From assembly GCA_934476025.1 (NCBI GenBank), contig CAKSNI010000028.1:1-9866 (forward strand): a DNA stretch of 9,866 nucleotides, in the 5' to 3' direction. Every line of letters starts with the position of its first letter. Within the stretch, counting starts at the first letter, position 1. This document shows, piece after piece, positions 6,300-9,866 of this stretch. The DNA comes from an uncultured Eubacteriales bacterium. Lineage in GTDB: Bacteria > Bacillota > Clostridia > Oscillospirales > Acutalibacteraceae. Position numbers and translations under genes: made by a program. The notes under the pieces are model-generated. The model was not told the DNA's origin, made no database searches, and was given only the letters and a program-made list of their open reading frames with translations.

Positions 6300-6518
6300 G
6301 CTTTCTCCGGAAACGCGGCAGGAAATACCGCCGTATTCGCCGGGCATGACCGGTTCTCCGGCATAATTGGCCGCGTGGTAATTCCGGTCGTACGGCTTTT
6401 CCCCGTGGGCAAAAGGATCGAATTTTTCGTGCAGCGAACGGTTGTCATGGGTATAATCGTGCAGGCAATATACATCGGTTTGAACATGGGTGCCGCCGGA
6501 GCCCAATCGGCCCGGGTG
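6300..6518 (-). pseudogene. Fragment of a family 2 glycoside hydrolase-like gene (antisense)
   Basis: The minus strand from about 6518 to 6300 reads as one frame with a run like the catalytic end of GH2 enzymes: RLGSGGTHVQTDVYCLHDYTHD, then KPYDRNYHAANYAGEPVM, then GEYGGI (about 6324-6341), the last resembling the nucleophile motif SEYGG. Similarity stops on both sides: after EYGGI the frame loses family character and ends at 6243, and before residue R-L it changes into meaningless sequence. There is no start codon with a ribosome binding site, and only about 70 residues of a protein that would normally exceed 700 remain. It is read as a remnant. The match is by eye, without a database search. 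Confidence 0.45.
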
Positions 6519-7034
6519 CAGGATGCCCTCGGCCGACCGGCCGGGGCAACCGTCGATTCTAAAAACCGGATTTCCTTTGAAGGCGTCGCCGGGCAGACCT
6601 ACCGGTTGACCGGGTTTTTAGAAGAAATCCGTCTTTCGGCGGGGGAAGGCCTGACCGGACAGGTGGAAAAAGAGGGGGGGACCCTTTGCCGGCAAAGCAT
6701 CCCGGGGCTTTGCTATCGGGTTGAACGGGCGTATGAAAACGAAACGCGGGATACCTTTCTGGCAACGGTGAAGGACGGAACTTTTTCGGAACAGGCCGAT
6801 TTGTCACAACATACCGCCCTGTACCGCGTTACCCCGCAAAATCCGCTTTGCCCCGAAGCCGTGGGGGAAAGCGCCTGTTTTGCGGCAGCCTGGCTGAGCG
6901 AACCGGAAAAAGACCGGTATGCCCATCGGTTGCGGCAAAACAATCGGTACCCCCCAAAACCCGAAAGGTTCCAAAGCGGCGAATGCCGAAAAAAGGGCTG
7001 CCCGATCCCGAAAAACAGAATAGCGCCCCCTTGA
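6510..7034 (+). pseudogene. Fragment of a glycoside hydrolase-like C-terminus with Fn3-like domain
   Basis: The plus-strand frame shows two patterns common at the end of large bacterial glycosidases. The first is a short beta segment, DALGRPAGATVDSKNRISFE followed by GQTYRLT (about 6517-6610). The second is an Fn3-like stretch, CYRVERAYENETRDTFLATV then SQHTALYRVTP (about 6711-6836). The frame is open from a GTG at 6375, but the part before 6510 has no resemblance and no ribosome binding site precedes any start. After about 6840 the sequence becomes arginine- and proline-rich and ends at 7034, overlapping the promoter of the TetR gene. This fits a headless remnant rather than a working gene; an uncharacterised expressed protein remains possible. 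Confidence 0.4.
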
Positions 7035-7058
7035 CAAACGGGGGCGGGAGAGTATAAT
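7031..7058 (+). promoter_or_regulatory. Sigma-A promoter of the TetR-ABC operon
   Basis: TTGACA (7031-7036), 16-base spacer, TATAAT (7053-7058). Both boxes are perfect. The expected start is near 7065, inside the palindrome that follows. Confidence 0.88.
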
Positions 7059-7090
7059 AAGAAACAGGTGTAGCGCAACACCTGTTTCTT
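7059..7090. promoter_or_regulatory. Perfect palindrome, probable TetR operator
   Basis: AAGAAACAGGTGT (7059-7071), a six-base centre AGCGCA, and ACACCTGTTTCTT (7078-7090): 13 of 13 arm bases pair. It abuts the -10 box and covers the start site, ahead of the TetR ribosome binding site. Size and position fit an autoregulatory TetR-family operator. In RNA it would also form a strong hairpin at the 5' end of the transcript. Confidence 0.75.
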
Positions 7091-7112
7091 TATTTGCAAA
7101 GGAGGAAAGGAA

Positions 7113-7691
7113 ATGCCCAGGCAAATGTTGTTTACCCGCCGGGAGGTGGAAAAAGCGGCGCTGGAGCTTACCCGGGAAAAGGGGATCGGGGCGCTGTCGG
7201 CCCGTTCGCTCGGGCAGCGGCTGGGTTCCTCTTCCAAACCGATTTTCAGTCTTTATGAAAATATGGAGGAGGTTCGTGCGGCGGTCATTCGGGCGGCCAA
7301 CGAGGAGTATCAGCGTTTTTTGGCGGAGGATATGCAGGCCGGGCGGTATCCTCCTTATAAAGCCAGCGGGATGGCCTATATCCGTTTTGCCCGGGAGGAG
7401 CGGGAACTGTTTCGGCTGCTTTTTATGCGGGATCGAAGCGGCGAAAGCCACGAACAAAACGACGAAGAAATCGAACCGCTGCTTGACTTGATTTGTCGGA
7501 ATCTGGGGGTGGACCGAAAAACGGCCCGGAAACTGCATCTGGAAATGTGGATTTTTGTCCACGGGATTGCCTCCATGATCGCGACGGCCTATTTGGAATG
7601 GGACGAGCCAACGGTCAGCGAGGCGGTCAGCGATGTCTACCACGGGCTGATCGGTCGGCTGTGTGCCGGAAAGGAAAAAAACCATGCCTGA
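7113..7691 (+). CDS. TetR/AcrR-family transcriptional repressor
   Basis: A 192-residue regulator. Residues about 8-55 form the TetR helix-turn-helix (RREVEKAALELTREKG, then LSARSLGQRLG, then PIFSLYENMEEV). The rest is an alpha-helical ligand and dimer domain with a MWIFVHGIASM stretch, as in TetR proteins with the WHG-type C-terminal domain. AAGGAGG at 7099-7105 supports the start at 7113. It is first in an operon with an ABC exporter, overlapping the ATPase gene by 8 bases. It probably represses this operon through the palindrome at 7059-7090 and is released by a compound that the exporter removes. The ligand is unknown. Confidence 0.93.
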   Translation: MPRQMLFTRREVEKAALELTREKGIGALSARSLGQRLGSSSKPIFSLYENMEEVRAAVIRAANEEYQRFLAEDMQAGRYPPYKASGMAYIRFAREERELFRLLFMRDRSGESHEQNDEEIEPLLDLICRNLGVDRKTARKLHLEMWIFVHGIASMIATAYLEWDEPTVSEAVSDVYHGLIGRLCAGKEKNHA

Positions 7692-8421
7692 AACCGATGC
7701 CATTGTTATAAGAAATCTGACCAAACGCTTCGGGGGAAAAACGGCGGTGGACGGAGTAAATCTTTCGGTAAAAAAAGGGGAACTGTTTGCGTTGCTCGGG
7801 GTAAACGGGGCCGGAAAAACCACCCTGATCCGAATGCTTTGTTCTCTGCTGCGGCCCAGCGGCGGCGATGCGCTGCTGTTGGGAAAAAGCATCACCAAAA
7901 GCCCGGGAGAGGTGCGGAAAATCATCGGGGTATCCCCGCAGGAAACGGCGGTGGCCCCCAATCTGAATGTCAGGGAAAATCTGGAGCTGATGGGCGGCGT
8001 TCACGGAATCGGCCGCCGGGAATCGCTGCTAAGAATGCAGGATATGGTGGAACGGCTTTCGCTGCAATCGGTGCTGAATCAAAGAGCCGGAACCCTTTCG
8101 GGGGGCTGGCAGCGGCGGCTGAGCATTGCGATGTCACTGATTTCCCGGCCGGAAATTCTGTTTTTGGATGAACCGACTCTGGGGCTGGATGTTCTGGCCC
8201 GGAGCGAATTGTGGGAGGTGGTTCGCAGTCTGAAAGGATCGGTGACGGTGGTACTGACGACCCATTATATGGAGGAAGCCGAACAGCTGTCCGACCGTAT
8301 CGGCATCATGCGAAACGGCCGGCTGCTTTGTGTGGGAACGGCCGCCGAATGCATGGAGCGCGCCGGGAGCGATCGGTTTGAAGAGGCTTTTGTGAAAATC
8401 GTGAAGGGGGAAACGCTATGA
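7684..8421 (+). CDS. ABC-2 type exporter ATP-binding protein
   Basis: A 245-residue ATPase of the drug or natural-product export class (CcmA/DrrA-like). All motifs are present: Walker A GVNGAGKT at residues 39-46, Q-loop Gln86, signature LSGGW at 138-142, Walker B ILFLDEP at 158-164 with catalytic Glu163, D-loop GLD, and the switch His194 in TTHYMEEAE. The start at 7684 is chosen because GGAAAGGA (7669-7676) precedes it and the family N-terminus fits; it overlaps the TetR gene by 8 bases. The permease gene overlaps its stop by ATGA (8418-8421). It energises transport by the permease encoded next; the cargo is not evident. Confidence 0.94.
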   Translation: MPETDAIVIRNLTKRFGGKTAVDGVNLSVKKGELFALLGVNGAGKTTLIRMLCSLLRPSGGDALLLGKSITKSPGEVRKIIGVSPQETAVAPNLNVRENLELMGGVHGIGRRESLLRMQDMVERLSLQSVLNQRAGTLSGGWQRRLSIAMSLISRPEILFLDEPTLGLDVLARSELWEVVRSLKGSVTVVLTTHYMEEAEQLSDRIGIMRNGRLLCVGTAAECMERAGSDRFEEAFVKIVKGETL

Positions 8422-9146
8422 AAATGCTGACTTTCGGCCGCCGCAATGTCCGGGAAATTCTGCGGGATCCGCTGAGTCTGATTTTCGGCATCGGGTTTCC
8501 GTTGGTGCTGATTCTGTTGCTCTCGGCCATACAGGCCAATATTCCGGTGGCGCTGTTTGAAATCCAGACCCTTACTCCGGGAATTACGGTGTTCGGACTT
8601 TCGTTTGTAACCCTTTTTTCGGCACAGCTGGTAGCCAAAGACCGCGAAACCTCCTTTTTACAGCGCCTGTTTACCACGCCGATGACGGCGGCGGACTTTA
8701 TCGCCGGGTACACCCTGCCGATTTTGCCGATTGCTCTGCTGCAGGCGGCGGTTTGTTACGGGGCTGCCTTTTGTCTGGGGCTGCCGGTCACCTGGTCGGT
8801 AGGGGCTTCGCTGGGCATGATTCTGCCGGTTTCGGTGATCTTCATCGCCATGGGGCTGCTGTTCGGCAGCCTGCTGGGGGTCAAACAGGTCGGCGGGTTG
8901 TGCGGAGCGCTGCTCACCAATCTGACCGCCTGGCTGTCGGGGGTGTGGTTTGATTTGAATCTCGTCGGCGGATTTTTGAAAACGCTGGCGCAGCTGCTGC
9001 CCTTTTGGCACGCCGTGGAACTGGAAAAAGCGGTGCTTTGCGGAAACACTTCCGGAATGGCACCTCATCTGTTCGTTGTGCTCGGGTATGCCGCGGTTTT
9101 GTACGCGGCGGCCGTGACAGCCTTTTTGCTGCGGATGCGGCGCTGA
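8418..9146 (+). CDS. ABC-2 type transporter permease
   Basis: A 242-residue inner-membrane protein with about six hydrophobic segments (roughly residues 20-38, 53-72, 95-118, 128-153, 158-178 and 217-238). The stretch KDRETSFLQRLFTTPM at 74-89 after the second segment matches the ABC-2 permease pattern, in which a charged motif precedes the coupling region. The short loop near 40-50 shows that it lacks the large extracellular domain of bigger relatives. Two copies would pair with two ATPase subunits. The start overlaps the ATPase stop (ATGA), implying coupled translation. A drug or peptide exporter regulated by the upstream TetR protein is the likeliest role. No terminator is obvious before the next promoter at 9179. 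Confidence 0.92.
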   Translation: MKMLTFGRRNVREILRDPLSLIFGIGFPLVLILLLSAIQANIPVALFEIQTLTPGITVFGLSFVTLFSAQLVAKDRETSFLQRLFTTPMTAADFIAGYTLPILPIALLQAAVCYGAAFCLGLPVTWSVGASLGMILPVSVIFIAMGLLFGSLLGVKQVGGLCGALLTNLTAWLSGVWFDLNLVGGFLKTLAQLLPFWHAVELEKAVLCGNTSGMAPHLFVVLGYAAVLYAAAVTAFLLRMRR

Positions 9147-9178
9147 AATTCGGGCGCAAAAAAAATTCAAAAAATCTC

Positions 9179-9207
9179 TTGACAAATCAAAAAACGGCGT
9201 ATATAAT
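9179..9207 (+). promoter_or_regulatory. Sigma-A promoter of the Trp T-box operon
   Basis: TTGACA (9179-9184), 17-base spacer, TATAAT (9202-9207); perfect boxes. The expected start is near 9214. The AT-rich stretch just upstream (9158-9178) could act as an UP element. Confidence 0.88.
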
Positions 9208-9213
9208 GCATAT

Positions 9214-9470
9214 AAAGCAAAACCGATGCGTAAGAGGAGTAACTCGAACGAAACCTCTAAGAGAGTCGTGGGTGGTGGAATCACGGCAGGTGGGAGCCGG
9301 GCGAATGGGCTTACAAGGGTGAACCGAAGAAAAAGTAGGGGAAACGGGGGCCGCCCGTTACAGCGGATATCGCATTCTTATGTGCGTGAGTGCACCGTAC
9401 CGGTGAATTTGGGTGGTACCGCGGATTTATTGATTCGTCCCGAACTGCGAAGGCAGTTCGGGCTTTTTTT
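9214..9470 (+). promoter_or_regulatory. T-box riboswitch, tryptophan type (UGG specifier)
   Basis: Stem I is visible: GTAAG (9230-9234) pairs with CTTAC (9310-9314) below the specifier loop. AGTA is at 9238-9241, AAGAGAG at 9259-9265, and a distal stem CGTG/CACG (9267-9270 and 9282-9285) holds a GGTGGTGGAAT loop. The loop GCGAATGGG gives TGG at 9306-9308 followed by a purine and then the stem, in the same register as the Cys T-box in this window; the overlapping ATG (Met) fits less well. The antiterminator core GGTGGTACCGCGG is at 9412-9424 and the terminator follows. Uncharged tRNA-Trp should induce the downstream transporter, whose binding protein looks TrpX-like. Confidence 0.9.
9439..9470 (+). 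terminator. Regulated intrinsic terminator of the Trp T-box
   Basis: A perfect 10-pair stem CCCGAACTGC/GCAGTTCGGG (9439-9448 and 9453-9462), GAAG loop and seven T residues (9464-9470). Confidence 0.92.
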
Positions 9471-9499
9471 ATGGCATTCAAAAAGGGAGGAATGTGTGA

Positions 9500-9586
9500 A
9501 TGCAGTTGTTACCGATCCCCGGGCGTCGATGGCGAAGCGAAAAAGCGTTTCCCGGCCAACCCGTTTTTCCGTCAATGATTCGATAA
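9500..9586 (+). CDS. Possible 28-codon small ORF between the T-box and the lipoprotein gene
   Basis: ATG at 9500 lies 9 bases after GGGAGG (9485-9490), and the frame runs 28 codons to TAA at 9584-9586. It begins MQLLPIPGRRWRSEK and is basic, with a single Trp codon at residue 11. The lipoprotein gene starts 21 bases later with its own AAAGGAG. An alternative in-frame ATG at 9492 in another frame has its ribosome binding site only one base away. It could be a leader peptide, a coupling ORF or chance. No family is recognised. Confidence 0.3.
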   Translation: MQLLPIPGRRWRSEKAFPGQPVFPSMIR

Positions 9587-9607
9587 GTGAAAAGGAGATT
9601 GTTCAAA

Positions 9608-9866
9608 ATGAAAAAACTGATTGCTCTTGTATTATCTTTGGTATGTGTATTCGCCTTCGCCGGTTGTTCCGAAGGAGGAAAAGAAACCGGCTCCAAACTG
9701 AAAATCGGCATTATTCAATATATGAGCCACCCGTCGCTGGATAACTGCTATCAGGGCGTGAAGGAAGCGCTGGATGCTTCCGGGCTGGATTACGAGTCCA
9801 ACCTGCAGGTCGGCTCCAGTGCTTCGGCCGACGCCGATTGCGCCACCTTCGCCAAGAATATGGTGG
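9608..9866 (+). CDS. trpX: ABC transporter substrate-binding lipoprotein, TrpX-like (partial)
   Basis: The first 86 codons are visible; the gene is cut by the right edge. An N-terminal lipoprotein signal (KK, then a hydrophobic run, then FAGC with lipidated Cys20) sends it to the outer face of the membrane. The mature part begins with a charged linker and then KIGIIQYMSHPSLDNCYQGV, the first strand and helix of the periplasmic binding fold of the PF04392/TrpX group. AAAGGAG at 9591-9597 supports the start at 9608. The Trp T-box upstream points to tryptophan uptake as its job, in which case permease and ATPase genes (trpY, trpZ) should follow to the right. The fold is clear; the substrate rests on the riboswitch reading. 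Confidence 0.82.
   Translation, partial: MKKLIALVLSLVCVFAFAGCSEGGKETGSKLKIGIIQYMSHPSLDNCYQGVKEALDASGLDYESNLQVGSSASADADCATFAKNMV

Noticed and set aside
7059..7090. The palindrome as an intrinsic terminator
   Set aside because: It is not followed by a run of T residues and lies between a perfect promoter and a perfect ribosome binding site, so an operator fits better.
6804..7961. Minus-strand open frame of 385 codons opposite the TetR and ATPase genes
   Set aside because: It is a shadow of the plus-strand coding sequence; the translation is arginine/proline-rich without domains, and both plus-strand genes have full family motifs.
9226..9744. Plus-strand open frame of 172 codons across the Trp T-box
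   Set aside because: It covers the conserved T-box RNA elements and terminator and runs into the lipoprotein gene in another frame; it has no ribosome binding site.

Overview
The window looks like chromosomal DNA of a low-to-mid GC Firmicute of the Clostridia type, possibly an Oscillospiraceae-like gut bacterium. The signs are AGGAGG-type ribosome binding sites, near-perfect TTGACA/TATAAT promoters, two T-box riboswitches, an XRE/ImmA-type pair, the cysE-cysS neighbourhood and tight ATGA gene overlaps. The lineage is inferred from these traits only. Every intact gene inside the window reads rightward. The one gene running off the left edge reads leftward.

Layout. (1) At 1-946 there is a small regulatory switch. 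A leftward gene begins at about position 35 with a CxxC zinc-ribbon-like start. Opposing promoters follow, with three copies of an ATTAC-N8-GTAAT operator, and then an XRE repressor and an ImmA/IrrE-type HEIGH metalloprotease encoded with overlap. (2) At 1014-3153 there is an operon of an endonuclease/exonuclease/phosphatase (EEP) family hydrolase and a Gfo/Idh/MocA oxidoreductase with a cysteine-rich insertion. The ribosome binding site and first codons of the EEP gene are tandemly duplicated (41-bp unit). (3) At 3193-6278 a strong promoter and a cysteine-type T-box (UGC specifier) lead cysE, cysS and an overlapping TrmN6-like tRNA methyltransferase. (4) At about 6300-7034 there is a decayed stretch: an antisense fragment resembling the catalytic end of a family 2 glycoside hydrolase abuts a sense fragment resembling a hydrolase C-terminus with an Fn3-like domain. 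(5) At 7031-9146 a TetR-family regulator with a perfect operator-like palindrome on its promoter leads an ABC-2 type exporter (ATPase plus permease). (6) At 9179-9866 a strong promoter and a tryptophan-type T-box (UGG specifier) lead a TrpX-like substrate-binding lipoprotein, cut by the right edge.

How the parts fit: the two T-boxes couple uncharged tRNA-Cys to cysteine synthesis and charging, and uncharged tRNA-Trp to probable tryptophan uptake. The XRE/ImmA and TetR modules look autoregulated, judged by operator placement. No CRISPR array, tRNA, rRNA, insertion sequence or complete mobile element was seen. The least explained parts are the switch at the left edge, the duplicated initiation region and the glycosidase scar.
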